Made by a program: the position numbers and the translations under genes
NCBI GenBank assembly: GCA_030737835.1
Contig: CM060847.1
Location: 26,832,843-26,896,842 of the forward strand
Reading direction: 5' to 3'
Source of the DNA: Acorus gramineus
Lineage: Eukaryota > Streptophyta > Magnoliopsida > Acorales > Acoraceae
Length of the DNA: 64,000 bases
Shown here: in pieces, positions 31,583 to 44,500 of the stretch
How positions within the stretch are numbered: position 1 is the first letter of the stretch
How the letters are laid out: every line of letters begins with the position of its first letter
The notes under the pieces: model-generated
What the model was told of the DNA's origin: nothing
Seen by the model: the letters and a program-made list of their open reading frames with translations, nothing else
Databases searched by the model: none

Positions 31583-33611
31583 CATATCCTTTTAATTTTT
31601 TCTAGGTCTTTTTAATTTTTTTAATAGATTGATTTTAATTAAGACTCATATATCATAAGCTCCTCTTACATATGAAATTATCTAAATAGCAACAACTCAC
31701 AACTCAAAAAAAAATTAAAAAAAATAAAACAACTATCCATTATCTATCTAGACCATTCACGTGTATGGTGTGTCATCACCCCTTCTTTTAATTAAACCCC
31801 CTCCACATAAAAAAAAAAGTCATTTTTTACTCTTTTTTTCATTTACCCTCAAACTTTCTTCTATCCATATACTATAAACAACTATGGAGGCACGGATCCC
31901 CCTCCTCGGTGTCTCCACCTAGGAGCCCATCTTGAAAAAAAAAAAATTTTCAATCGCTTTTTTTCTTCTTTTTTTTTGTATCTCAACTTTTCCTAATATC
32001 AATCATCATTTCTAAAAAAATTTATAATTTTTACTTTTTGTTCCATTAACTGTCCTACAATCGAAAATCTACAAGCTGTAATCCTCTCCAATCTCCTTCA
32101 TCAACACTTCCAAGGTATATAATTTTTTATTTTTACTTTATTGTCATTGTTAGTTGTTACTAATTTATTTAAAGTTTAAAATATTTGTGTAAATATCTAA
32201 AATAATCAAATCATTCAACATTTTCACAATATGAAACTTCGTCGAGGTCAAATAAAATGTATGTATTGTTTATTAGATTTATGTTTTGAAATTTTTTTTT
32301 TGTGAATTATTAATATGAAATATGACATATCATTTTAAAATATGATTATTATTTTTTTATAATTATTTAGTGATATGTTTTATAATTTTAAAATATGAAT
32401 GCTTTTATTTCATTTTAAACATATTTTTAATCTATGCTATTAAAAAAACATAATGATATAATTTTAAAAAGTATTTATATAAATTACATTAGACCTCTCC
32501 CTTTGTAAAAATTCTGACTATGTCTCTATCACAACTCATTTTTCTTGTAGTGGTAAAATCTCACGCATTTATTAATGTGAACCACAACATGTTGACACTT
32601 CGACTACAGTTTGAATCCCTTGAACTTGTCAAACGTCCAACATCCAGGTCACTTTGACATATCAACCCTGTACCAACACTTTCGAGCTTATATCATTACC
32701 ATAGAACCCATGTCTCATTCTATTGCAGATTAATGCATTAGCGCGACCAGTTATATATTTATTATATTCTTCTGTAATGTTCAATACACACATACATGTA
32801 TGTATCTACTACCTTCCATCCTATAGAAGGTCTTCTGATCCACAAAAAAAAAAAATGGAACGTATCCTTGTGTTCACACAATTTTTTATTATGATCATCC
32901 AAACAAAAATTCATAAAACAATTTTTTAATTAATCATGAAAAATTCTTTTTACATGACTGATCTAATAAGATAAAATGAGCTAAAAAAGACATATACATT
33001 TAAAAAAGAGAAAAAAGAATAAATTAAGACCAGAAAAAAATAATGTTACCTACATAATGTTGAATTGCGCTACTAGAATGAAATGGGCTGCTGGAATGGG
33101 CTGCTAGAATGTTGAATTGTGTAGTGGGTCAACAAGTTTGGTCCATTATGGTCTGCCCCAGCCCAGTGGGAGGGATATTTGCAGCCAATATACATTAGAT
33201 CAAGTTTTTTTTTTTAGAGTGTTGCTACATTCAGTTTTTTTCTCATTCCAAAAGACATATCTATATATCTCGTTACAGATTAAGTGAAGCATATGCCTTG
33301 TTAGATGATGTATGTATCTCACTAAATGTTTCTTACACTTACTAAAAATAAGTTCATTCAACTCGAAATAGAGCGATATGCAATTTTTATCAAAGCATAT
33401 ACCTCATTAGATGATGCTTACTATTTAAAAAAAATGAAAATATGTAAGGTCTGAGTGTTGATTGGTGAATATGACTGAGTGTATCATTTTCCTTTTTTTA
33501 TTATTTTTAATTTTCTGGTGTAGCATTGGCTCTGGTTATCGCTTTGGAGTCTGCTACAAATCAATGACTAATTTCTTTTCTATTTATTAGATAGCGGCCA
33601 ATGATTAGGTT
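31583..33611. other. AT-rich intergenic DNA before element C
   Basis: Rich in A and T runs, without frames worth reporting. The one recognisable feature is a CACTA-like end at 32534-32552. The target side of element C at 33607-33611 is AGGTT. The partner copy is outside the window. Confidence 0.5.
32534..32552 (+). mobile_element. CACTA-type terminal repeat (right end)
   Basis: ACTCATTTTTCTTGTAGTG; the complement starts CACTACAAGAAAAATGAG, a classic plant CACTA terminal inverted repeat. The next three bases, GTA, may be the target duplication. No matching left end was found between 31583 and here, so the element has probably been cut. Confidence 0.6.
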
Positions 33612-36045
33612 TGTTAAGTTTGTGTCATTTTGAAATTTATAATATGGGTGTTATTATTATTATTATTATTTTGGTGTTTGTTTTCACTGGTTGAATGATT
33701 TATCAGTGTTTTTTGGGTTTGATAACTGCCTTGGCGCAATTGGGAATGTTTATATTTTTTTGGGTTTTCAATTCCGATAGGTATCCAGATTTTCATTCGT
33801 TACTGGTTGGTGGTGGAATAGTTATGGATAATTATGAACTCCTTTGGTGTGCTAAGGTCACCTTGGGTGAGCTTAAGAAGTCTCACCTCCGCATTGGTTA
33901 TTTTTTTTTTCCTTTTATTGAATAGTTGGGTAGGATTAGCTTAAGTTCACCCCCTTATTACCTTAACCATTATATAAACCCTTCTATAGAACTGTATGTC
34001 ATCTAAGTCTCATTTTCTACCACTTTTTCTCTCTCTTTTGTTGCTGTCCCAGCTAAATTGATGAGAGGGTTTGGGGAGTGTGTTAGGGAAATTTTTGGTG
34101 GATCTTTGTTGGAGAAATTGTGAGAGTGTTAAGGTATGTAGAGTGGCTTGTATATGCTTGTATTATGTTATTCGCCCTCCCTAACCCTTTCCCCCCTCTC
34201 TGTTTGCTCTGTTTTGTGTGGACCAGCAGTGGTTAAGTTGAGAAATTGATTGTGGTGATGGGAGTCTTGGATATTGCTTAGAGAGGTAAGGCAGATTCCT
34301 GTGTTCCTAAAATCCTTGTGATACTTGTATCTAGAGGTATATTCAGAGGTTTGGGTCTTCATGTTACATGATCATGCTTATGTCTAGATTTTACATATGA
34401 AATTTGGGGTTATAATGTTGTCTGTGTTGGAAGTTATAAGCTGATCTCTAAGGACTGTCCAGATTCACATGTGAAATGACCAGCTTCTGAAACTAATTTA
34501 TTTCTAGCAGTTAGAAGCTTAATTAGACTCCGATGTCTTCATGGATTATGATCCTCACATGTGAATGAATGTGTGTAAATTATTTCAGAATTTTGGACGT
34601 GTACTTGGTGCTGGAGTGAAGAAAGTTCATGGATGTTTGGGGGTAGACGAGCCAGTTCTGGCATGTGTGAGTTTTTATGCTATTATGCATGCTGTGATCT
34701 ATATCTGGAGTTGGTGCCTTGATGATATATGCTTGTTTATGTGTCAGGAGTTATCATATTCAATTTTAGCACCATTGGTTGTAGGATCTAGAAGTTATCG
34801 ATTTTCTTGCAAGTTTGTGCTGTGGTGGGAGTGCGTCGTGCTCTTCCCACTCCCGCCCTGCTCGCTATCCCACATCAACTCCTCGTGGATTGAGCGAGTG
34901 ACGATTTGGTATTGGTGAGTGGTCCGACCCATGCAATAGAAGTAATAATAGCATGCTTGTTAGGCACTATAGTGTATTTTATGCAATGGGATGATATTAT
35001 AGAGAACTTTTGGGTTGTATTGCTTGTATATGATGATGGATGTGCTATGTAGGATTAAATACCATGTTCTAGGATCATTTGTACATACTTATTGATATGC
35101 TCCTTCGAGTTAGCTATAATTCTTGCCTCTACTTGTCCTTACACCCTGTTTGCACGTTTGGTGGGTGCTTAATTACCTCATGCTCATAGTAATAACTTTA
35201 TACCCTACTTTTTTTTTAAAGATAGATAGGTGTATGACTAGTTTATAAGGTCATAATTAACATTAGTAAGTGTGGATAAGAAATAGCTTTCCCCCGCATC
35301 CTTGTGATGCACCTGTTGGGAATTTAATGGATTTCAACTAGATAGTTATCGAGTATGGTATGCGTTGATTAATGTGATCCCCGCAAGTGTGGAGTGTATC
35401 ACCCCGACGTCATCGTGCGTTGAAGCTACCCAGCGTCGAAGCTACCCTGTGAGGTTCCTCCCCGTGACTGGTACCGTCATGGGCAGGCTGCCATAGAGAG
35501 GGCTACTTGGGAGAGGGCTACCGGATGACGTGGAGTGATTGTGGAGTATTTGTTGACAACTTGTTGTGTATTCGTTTAAGTGTTGACTATGTATTATCTT
35601 CATTGTGTGGTGGTTGACTATTCACTGAGCTTTTAGCTCATCCCTCGTTTTCCTTTGTTTCTCTCCAGTGGAGGCAGAACAGGTCACGAAGGCGGAGCTC
35701 CCATGAGGTGTTTCTTGGCTGCCTGTGTTACGTCCGTCTTTTGAGATTAGCGAGCGAGGTCGTCAGCAGTCTTGTTGTTTTTGTATGTATTTCTTTTTGG
35801 TGCATGGGCACATGATGTATGTATTCTCTTTGTTGATCAGACTTGGCTCACACAGGACAGTGATTGTATACCCTCTATCTGTAATGATATTTTTGGTTAC
35901 AGACTTGTTTATATTATGCTTCTGCTTCCCAGTCTAGTCTTGCTCTACCAGTCCTTATATGTGGTTATCTTGTTAGCCTCCTGTATGATATTCTGATATG
36001 ACTATTATTGTTACAAACTGGGGACGGCCGCTCTGGGGCGTAACA
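33612..36045 (+). repeat. 5' LTR of element C (2434 bp)
   Basis: It starts TGTTAAGTTTGTGTC and ends CTGGGGCGTAACA. A TTA triplet run lies at about 33651-33670, a TATA box at 33971-33978, a CT-rich leader follows, and a GGTGAGTGG donor-like word occurs near 34913. The intact site at 34215-34219 (TGTGT) shows the 3' LTR before the solo LTR inserted. The 117-codon frame at 34565-34918 is not preserved in the 3' LTR copy and is not a gene. Confidence 0.9.
33971..33978 (+). promoter_or_regulatory. TATA box of element C 5' LTR
   Basis: TATATAAA about 360 bp into the LTR, with a CTCTCTC leader 50-70 bp downstream. The same box occurs in the 3' LTR at 41291-41298. Confidence 0.65.
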
Positions 36046-36049
36046 ATGT

Positions 36050-36062
36050 TGGTATCAGAGCC
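36050..36062 (+). other. Primer binding site of element C
   Basis: TGGTATCAGAGCC, four bases after the LTR end at 36045. iMet-type. Confidence 0.92.
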
Positions 36063-36158
36063 TGGTCCTGTCTGAGCCTAAGTCGGGTCGTGTAGTTGAG
36101 TCGTAGGATTCCTATTTGAGTATTCTGATCCTAGTGCCTCGCTTTATAGGTTGCTGAC

Positions 36159-37455
36159 ATGGCTCCTCGCGTCAAGGGACGTGGACGTGGTCGCCCAGAG
36201 CTTCCGGAGCTTCTGGTCCTGTTGATGGAGCTGGGTCAGATGCGGGGTCCTCTGCCTTGGGGCCAAGACCTGAGCCGGAGCCTCCCGCTTGGGAGCATGC
36301 CTTCGCTCGCCTCGCTGATATGTTAGAGACTCAATCGAGGGCGTTGGAGGAGCAGTCCCGTGAGATTAGGGCACTGCGTGAGGCCCGCCAGGCGGCTCCG
36401 CAGATGCCGGCTGTGCCAGACCCACCGATTGTGCCTGAGGTGCCGAGGGATCATGTGGAAATTCCTGTATCAGTAGATCAGAGACCCCTCGAGGCGGTGG
36501 AAGAGCATCGTGTGGAGGCTCAGGACCATAAGTCCGACCTTTGTACTTTCTTGAAGCTCCATCCCCCTTCTTTCCATGGTGTGACGGCGGATCCCCTTGC
36601 TCCAGAAAGGTGGTTGCGAGAGATAGATAAGATTTTCTCTACCATGCGTTGCTCGGATCGCCAGCGTATCTCTCTAGCCACGTTCATGCTGAAGGACGAT
36701 GCAGCGGATTGGTGGGCCACCCGTTCGATTGATATTCCTGGAGGTGTGGAGCAGTTGGCCTGGACCGGGTTCTGTGACCTATAGGCGAGTATTTTCCTTT
36801 TCCGACGCGGCAGCGGGTGATGCAGGAGTTTGAACAGTTGACGCAGGGGTCTATGTCAGTGGCGTCTTATTCAGCGAGATTCACGACGCTATCACGTTAC
36901 GCTCCTGCCCTTGTTGCTGATGAGGAGACACGTTGCAGACGCTTTGAGATGGGACTCAACAGCAGGATTAGGGTGCATGTTACGTCGCAGGCATTGACAA
37001 GTTTCAGTGCCTTGTTATCGCGAGCTGTGACTGTCGAGCGCGACCTTGGGGCACCCCCGGTGAGTCAGACATCCCCAGCAGGCCAAGATCCTCCTCGTCA
37101 GCAAGGTGATGGACGCCGCGATGCTCACAGCAAGCGTCGCCGCTCTGATCGATCGACTGTCTCCCCTGCCCCTACTACTATGCCAACCCAAGGTGCTGCG
37201 CCTACCGCCGTCATTCCAGTTCAGGCAAGAACCCCTGAACAACGCCGCTGTTACCACTGCCAGCGCGTTGGGCACATTGCGCGATTTTGTCTTGATGCTG
37301 GACGACCATGAGTTTATGATCTGAGGTTCTAGCAGCAGCAGCCGCGTCAGCCGCAACCGAAACCGCAGCGTCAACCACAACCGCCGTAGAGGGGTCATGT
37401 GGATCAGAGGAGACAGCCTTCGCAGCGGAATCGGTAGATTCAGCCCCCACCACAG
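36159..37455 (+). pseudogene. gag of element C, broken
   Basis: ATG at 36159 begins MAPRVKGRGRGR. A shift before 36257 moves to the frame with EPPAWEHAFARLADMLETQ, LHPPSFHG, PLAPERWL and DWWATRS. A second shift with TAG at 36782 leads to FEQLTQGSMSVASYSARF and the CCHC knuckle [14 protein letters not shown] (about 37237-37280). The knuckle frame then continues in register into protease, showing a single gag-pol frame, but contains TGA 37309 and TAG at 37330, 37387 and 37435. The first two TAGs precede or lie in a Gln-rich tail where CAG is expected. Confidence 0.88.
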
Positions 37456-38877
37456 TTGGTCCCTGGCTGGGTAGCGACACTCACAGTTGATGAGGCACAG
37501 GCATCGGGTAGCGTGGTCCGAGGTACTATTATGATCTCCCAGCACCCTGCTTATGTTTTATTTGATTCTAGGGCCACGCATTCTTTCATTTCTCCTGCTT
37601 TTGCCCGCCATGTGGGAGCAGTGTCGGATCCCCTACCGGTTGCATTGGAGGTTGCTTTGCCAGTAGGCGATCACCTTATTCTCAGGACAGTTTATAGGAG
37701 TTGTTTAGTGTCGATAGGAGAGTATGAGTTTGCAGTAGAGTTGGTCGAGCTTTCCATGTCTGATTTTGACGTCATCCTAGGGATGGATTGGCTCTCTGCT
37801 TGCCATGCCAGCATCGACTGCTTTGCAAAAATAGTGGTGTTCCACATCCCTGGTCGAAGGACCTTTCAGTTTATGGGCGATAGGGACCAAGCTCCACTGG
37901 GGTTTGTGTCCTCCCTCCAAGCATGGAAGCTCCTCCGCAGCGGATGCGAGGGTTATTTGGCATATGTATCAGCTGTCAATACACCCTTGAAGGCAGGTAT
38001 CAGTGAGACTCCGGTCGTGGCGGATTATCCTTTGGTCTTTCCTGAAGATCTTCCACGACTACCACCGGACCGTGAGATCGAGTTTGAGATCCATCTGGTT
38101 CTGGGTACTGAGCCGATTTTAAAGGCTCCGTATCGGATGGCTCCAGACGAACTGCGTGTGCTCAAGGAGCAATTGGAAGAATTGTTGGAGAAGGGGTTTG
38201 CAAGTCCGAGTGTGTCTCCTTGGGGAGCCCCCGTCCTGTTCGTGAAGAAGAAGGATGGTTCACTACGTCTTTGTATTGATTACAGGCAGCTGAACCAGCG
38301 GACAGTGAAGAACAAGTACCCCCTCCCGCGAATTGACGATCTGTTTGACCAGCTTCAGGGAGCTTGTGTCTTCTCCAAGATTGATCTTCGCTCGGGGTAC
38401 TATCAATTGAAGATCCGTGAATCAGATATTCCGAAGACGGCCTTTCGAATCCGCTACGGGCATTATGAGTTTCTAGTGCTACTGTTTGGGTTGAAGAATG
38501 CACCAACGGCCTTCATGGATCTTATGAACCGGGTGTTTAGGCCCTTTCTAGACTCCTTCGTGGTTGTCTTCATTGATGACATCCTGGTCTACTCAAGGAG
38601 CCATGAGGAGCATGCAGCCCACCTTCGCACTGTCTTGGAGACTTTGGCTCGACATCAGTTGTACGCCAAGTTCAGCAAGTGCGAGTTTTGGTTGGAACGT
38701 GTGGCCTTTTTGGGCCATGTAATTTCCGGTGAGGGCATATCCGTGGACCCGGAGAAAACTCTCGCTGTGGCGAATTGGCGGCAACCGTCGAATCCCACAG
38801 AGATTCGGAGTTTCTTGGGATTGGCAGGTTACTACCGGAGATTTATGGAGGGATTCTCCAAGATTGCTGTTCCCTGA
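37456..38877 (+). pseudogene. Protease and reverse transcriptase of element C
   Basis: Open for 473 codons. The protease active site reads FDSRATHSF: the codon at 37570-37572 is AGG (Arg) where B has Gly in the DSG triad, which should abolish cleavage. RT motifs: [54 protein letters not shown], catalytic FIDD at 38569-38580 and [21 protein letters not shown] frameshift just before 38877 separates it from RNase H. Confidence 0.92.
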
Positions 38878-39600
38878 CCCGCCTTACACGGAAGGATGTT
38901 CGGTTTGAGTGGTCCCCAGCTTGTGAGGAGAGCTTCCTGGAGTTGAAGCGAAGGCTCACATCAGCGCCAGTTCTTACCATTCCATCTGGGAGTGGCAGCT
39001 TCGCAGTCTACTCCGATGCGTCACGGTTAAGGTTGGGCTGTGTCCTAATGCAACATGGTAAGGTGGTGGCTTACGCATCACGTCAGTTGAAGCCCCATGA
39101 ACAGAATTACCCCACCCACGACTTGGAGCTAGCAGCGATTATCTTCACGGTGAAAATTTAGAGGCATTATCTGTATGGTGAGCAATTTGAACTCTTCACG
39201 GACCACAAGAGCCTTACATATTTGCAATCCCAGCCAGAGCTCAACATGCGTCAGCGACTTTGGATTGAGTTGCTGAAGGACTATGACTGCGACATTGGTT
39301 ACCATCCAGGTAAGGCAAATGTCATGGTCGATGCTCTCAGCAGACAGCCACTGGACTTGATTTCTCATCTTGTAGTCCGTCGTTGGCGACTATTGGAGGA
39401 GGCCACGAATTTGTTGAGCTTTAAGCTGACACATACTGGCAGTTTGTTGGCTCAACTAGTGGTTCAGCCTGTTCTGCTGGATGAGATCCGCGTGGCGCAA
39501 GGGCGAGATCCTCACTTCCTGGTCATATCAAAAGGCATCACCCAAGGTGAGCGATCGAAATATCAGATTGGCGGGGATGGCATCTTGAGATTCAGGGGTA
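38878..39600 (+). pseudogene. RNase H and linker of element C
   Basis: [51 protein letters not shown] and LELAAIIF are followed by TAG at 39159-39161 where the family has Trp (KMWRHYLYG). After the stop the same frame gives [19 protein letters not shown] and [15 protein letters not shown] (B has VADALSR, so Ala is changed to Val). The linker to integrase runs through [14 protein letters not shown] and [14 protein letters not shown]. Confidence 0.87.
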
Positions 39601-40640
39601 GAGTTTGCATTCCCAATGACACAGAGCTGAAGCAGAAGATCTTGGATGAGGCTCATCATTGTCGATACATGGTGCATCCTGGTAGCATGAAAATGTATCG
39701 GAGCCTCCGTCATGGTTACTGGTGGCGTGGTATGAAGGCGGATGTCGGAAGTTTCATCGCTCATTGCTTGATGCGCCAGCAGGTGAAGACAGAGCATCAG
39801 CGTCCCGCTGGAAAGCTGCAGTCCATTGAGATTCCTCAGTGGAAGTGGGAGCACATTACCATGGACTATGTGTCGGGCTTGCCAAAGTCACGTTCTGGTC
39901 GTGATGCCATTTGGGTGATCGTCGATCGACTTACCAAGTCTGCACACTTCCTCCCCATCCAACTCACCGATTCTCTGGACACCTTGGCACGATTATTTAT
40001 CTCTGAGATTGTTCGTCTGCACGGTACCCCTATTAGCATCATTTTGGATCGAGATGCGAGATTCATTTCGAGGTTTTGGGGTAGTCTTCAGCACGCCCTG
40101 GGTACGACCCTGCATTTTAGTACCGCATTCCATCCATAGACAGACGGCTAGTCAGAGAGGACAATTATGACTTTAGAGGACATACTACGGACATGCGTCC
40201 TTGATTTTGGGGTAGTTGGGAAGGTCATCTTCCGTTGGTGGAGTTTGCCTATAACAACAGCTACCATTCGAGCATTCAAATGGCACCGTATGAGGCTCTC
40301 TACGGTCGCAGGTGCAGATCTCCCTTGTGTTGGGACGAGGTTGGAGAGCGTCAGCTTGAAGGGCCGGAGATTGTCCAGTGGACCTCTGAGCAAGTCAGAT
40401 TGATTCGGGAGAGTATCCGCACCGCCCAGAGCCATCAAAAGAGCTATGCTGATCATCGACGCCGTGACCTCACCTTTAAAGTTGGAGATCATGTGTTTCT
40501 GAAGGTGTCCCCACTTAAGGGCATCTTCCATTTTGGCGTTCGAGGCAAGCTAAGTCCGCGGTTCATCGGCCCATTTTTAGTGCTTGAGCGGATTGGGGAG
40601 GTGGCCTTGCCCCCATAGCTGTCGCACACTCATGATGTTT
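39601..40640 (+). pseudogene. Integrase of element C
   Basis: The zinc finger has its two His (DEAHHCRYM, 39654-39659) but the last Cys is Arg (CLMRQQ, codon CGC at 39774-39776; B has CLVCQQ). The core has [20 protein letters not shown] with Asp, [14 protein letters not shown] with Asp and PYEALYG with Glu. TAG stops at 40137-40139 and 40149-40151 (both CAG in the expected HPQTDGQ), a frameshift near 40210, and TAG at 40616-40618 (CAG in PPQL). The C-terminal part reads VGDHVFLKVSPLKG. Confidence 0.88.
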
Positions 40641-40900
40641 TCCATGTATCCCAGTTGAGGCAGTACGTCCATGATCTGTCGCACATCATTGCGCATGAGC
40701 CTCTCACTTTCGAGCCGGATTTGTCCTTCATTGAGCAACCCATTGAGATCTTAGATCAGCATGAGAAGAGGCTCCGTACCAAAACCGTGTCATTGGTCAA
40801 GGTGCATTGGCAGCATCATCGGGTGTTGAGGCCACTTGAGAGCGAGAGGACGTCATGCGTGACTCTTATCCACATCTTTTCCCTTCTTAGTTTGTAATTT
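40641..40900 (+). pseudogene. Integrase tail and chromodomain remnant of element C
   Basis: DVFHVSQLRQYVHDLSHI, FIEQPIEILDQHEKRLRTK and TVSLVKVHWQHHRV lead into a degraded end where EEATWE-type residues would be. The chromodomain core aromatic positions cannot be recognised, so it is probably not a working reader domain. Confidence 0.75.
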
Positions 40901-40914
40901 TGGGGACAAAATTT

Positions 40915-40930
40915 CCTAAGGAGGGAAAAA
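40915..40930 (+). other. Polypurine tract of element C
   Basis: CTAAGGAGGGAAAAA directly precedes the 3' LTR start TGTTATGTTTGTG at 40931. Confidence 0.85.
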
Positions 40931-41539
40931 TGTTATGTTTGTGTCATTTTGGAATTTATAATATGGGTGTTATTATTATTATTATTATTATTGGTGTTTG
41001 TTCCCACTAGTTGAATGATTTATCAGTGTTTTCTTAGGTTTGATAACTGCCTTGGCGTAATTGGGAATGTTTATATTTTTAGGTTTTTGCAATTCCGATA
41101 GGTATCCAGATTTTCATTCGTTACTGGTTGGTGGTGGAATAGTTATGAATAATTATGAACTCCTTTGGGGTGCAAAGGTCACCTTGGGTGAGCTTAAGAA
41201 GTCTCACCTCCCTATTGGTTATTTTTTTTCCTTTTATTGAATAGTTTGGTAAGCTTAGCTTAAGTTCACCTCCCTTATTACCTTAACCACTATATAAACC
41301 CTTCTATAGGACTTTATGTCATCTAAGTCTCATTTTCTACCACTTTTTCTCTCTCTTTTGTTGCTGTCCCAACTGAGTTGATGAGAGGGTTTGGGGAGTG
41401 TGTTTGGGAAATTTTTGGTGGATCTTTGTTGGAGAAATTGTGAGAGTGTTAAGTTATGTAGAGTGGCTTGTATATGCTTGTATTATGTTATTCACCCTCC
41501 CTAACCCTTTCCCCCCTCTCTATTTGCTCTGTTTTGTGT
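40931..41539 (+). repeat. 3' LTR of element C, first part
   Basis: It matches 33612-34219 of the 5' LTR, including the TTA run and the TATA box (41291-41298), and stops at TGTGT (41535-41539), the target duplication of the solo LTR. Confidence 0.9.
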
Positions 41540-44500
41540 TGTTATATATGTGTCACTTTTTGGCCTATTGGCAATCATTGGAGCATTTTTAGCAGTTTTA
41601 AAATTTTCAGGGTTTTTCGATCGGAACCGCATAATTTCAGACTGTTAGCTATCGTCTGAGCTAGAGGACTCCGATTGAAAATCTAACTGCATATTATGTG
41701 TCCTGGTACCATTTTAAGCCACTCGTGAAAATTTCATCGAATTCTGGCATCGTTTCCAAAAATTTCGCGGTTCCGGGGCGTATCCGGGTTTTTAAGTCGC
41801 GCTCTATATAAAAGAAATAAAAAAACACCCGTACAACTATTCATCATCCCTACGACGTGCTCTCTCTCTCTCCCCTCTCCTCCGTTTTTCTTCCGTTTGA
41901 GCCCCCTACACCCCTCAAAACCAAAAACCTAAAGCACGGGAAGTGTAGATTGGGTCCCGATCTACGCTCCGGTGTCTTCAAATCCGAGTTCCGACGATCC
42001 TAGCCTCCCAGACCTCCCCTTTTCGTCCTCTGATTTGGCCCATTTCGAAGGCCAAGCTAGATCGGGACGCGAGAGGACCGTTGAGAAGGGTTTCGGTGCA
42101 CGGAGGGCACCCGGTCATCCCTTCCTCCCCCTTGGTAAGCTTCTTTTCCCCGTTTTTCTTGTCTAGATGATTGCTAGAAGGGGGGGGGGGGGGTTTGTGT
42201 TTGGGAGGTGGTCGGCGGCAATGGGGGTCGTCGGAGGATGGTCGGAGGTGGTTGGAGGTGGTCGGCGGCAGTGGGAGGGGTGGTTGGAGGTGCTCGGCAG
42301 GCAGGGGCACTGTCCCGGGCAGCAGGCAGCGGCGGCAGCAGCCCAGGCCGCGCGTAGGCTGGGCGCGTGCTGGGATGCGCGCGTGCGCGTGGCATGCGCG
42401 CGGGTGTGCGCGGTCTGGGGCTGGCAGTGCTGGTCGTGCTGGGTATGCTGGAGGGGCTGGCAGTGCTGGCGAGTGGGCTGGTGGCCTCGGGTAGCCCAGG
42501 CGCAAGGGCTGGCAGGGCGCGCGCGTGCGTGCGCGCGAGCGTGCGTGCGGGCGTGCGCTCGGGAAGAGCTGGAGGCCAGCTAGGGAGCTGCGCACGAGGT
42601 GCTAGTCGTGCTGGTCGGGGCGCGAGGTGTTGGTCGCGCTGGTCTGGGCGCGAGGAGCTGGTCGCGCGGGGTGCTAGTCGTGCGGACAGTGGCGGTGCGT
42701 GCGCGAGGTGCAGGCGGACAGTGGTGGTGCCGTGCGCGAGGTGATGGCCGAGCAGGGGAGGTGTGCGCGAGACGCGGTGGGGCAGGCGAGGTGTGCGCGA
42801 GCTGCTGGTCGAGCAGAGCAGTGCGCGCGAGGCGCGGCGAGGCGGCGGAGGCGCGCGCGGGGTGCGCGCGGGAAGGTGTTGCGCGCGGGGGCCGTGCGGG
42901 GTGCTCGCGGGGTGCTCGCGGGGCGGCGCGAGGTGTTTCGGGCGCTCGGCCTACTGCTGCGGGGCGCAGTGGATGCGCGGAGCCCCGGGGGCGGTGCGGT
43001 GGGGTGTCCAGGCGGCGGGCAGAGGGTCCGGTGGAGCACGGGATGTGCGGGCTGAAGCGCGGCGGTGCACCCGGGCGGTCGGGGGCCGTGCGGGTGGTTG
43101 CCGAGGGTGTTGGGTGTTTGTTGTGGGTTTTGGGTATTTATTGTGTATTATTGGGTATTTGTGGATTTATTCTAACCAGTTAATACCCTGTCTTGCAGAT
43201 CTCAACGGACGGTCGCGCGTCGACCCGATTCCCGGTGAGTGGGACAACCCAACCCAGTGTGGAGGCGCTACATGCTTTGGGCGTGTACCGTCCTCCCCTG
43301 GGGCTTATAGTTAGTATTAACTGCGTGATGTAATCCATGTATGCATGATGTGTGTGTAGAATTGCATGCCACCCTAGATTGTGTGATAGGGACTTGCACC
43401 TTTAGGATTATGCATGAGCCATGCATCCTTCCTCCTCACTATCATGCTAGGAAAGCCCGACCTCTACATGCGTCCTATTAGTTTGACTTGTTTATTCAGA
43501 TGCTAGCATGAATGAGGATTGCATGTTTTAGACAATATTATAGGGAGGGGCCTTGCGAGGTCAACATTGAGACCCGGGTCAGGGTACTCCGTGTTCCTTG
43601 TATGGTTGTCGGGACGTCCTGTATCGGGACCTCACGTTGCCCTCCCCAGGATACTTTCCCAATAATATTGCACCCCTGTATTATGATTAATAAATGCATG
43701 TTCACCGCATCTTGGTTATGCGCGCTGGTGGAATTCTGAGGAATTCGAGACATTAGAGTCGTAGAGATGTGCTGTCAGCGGATCCGAGTGGATCATATGC
43801 GATGGATAGGCTGTTCTGTTCCCCTCGTCGGATCCGTGTAGAGACTACCTCGGCGTTAGACAGGTTGTCCCGTGCAGGGGCTCCCACTAGTAGGCGCCTC
43901 CTGATTTGGAAGGACTGTGCTGAACATGGAAGTGGCCAAACAACCACGGAGTGAGGAGAGACTATCGGTGGACCAAGGGTAACCAACAGCCTAGTCAGTC
44001 CCAAGAGCCTAGGTCACCTGTTGAGAGGTGAGGGTGAGGGTATGGTGGGCCGGCGATGCGACGACCCACAGGATTTTATATGGATGATTATCAACCCACT
44101 AAGTCCCAACATCCTAGGTCACCTGTTGAGGGTGAGGGTGAGGGTGAGAGTATGGGGTTCGGCGATGAACGAACCCCCTGATTGTGATATTATGCCACTT
44201 GTGGCTTATGCCTTGCTTTAATGTGGTTAATATGAACTGTATGCATGGGTTATGCTATTCACTGAGCGTGTGGCTCCCCCCTCGCATATTGCCTTTTCAG
44301 TGATCTCTGAGGGAGGAGCTTCCCGAGCGACTACACCAGCAGAGGGTAGCGCCGCGTCCCACGAGTTTTGAGGCCATCAGCACCCTTCTTCTGTTGTATG
44401 TATATGTTCTGTGCTTGGGCACTTAGTTGGATTATATTTGGATTTTGTTGTGTATATTTATGACATGTTGGCTCTCACAGGACTTATGATTATGTATCGA

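Noticed and set aside
34565-34918. 117-codon frame in the C 5' LTR, with a related frame at 45044-45376
   Set aside because: It lies in an LTR, and the other LTR copy has a shifted ending. The similarity is explained by LTR identity, not protein conservation.
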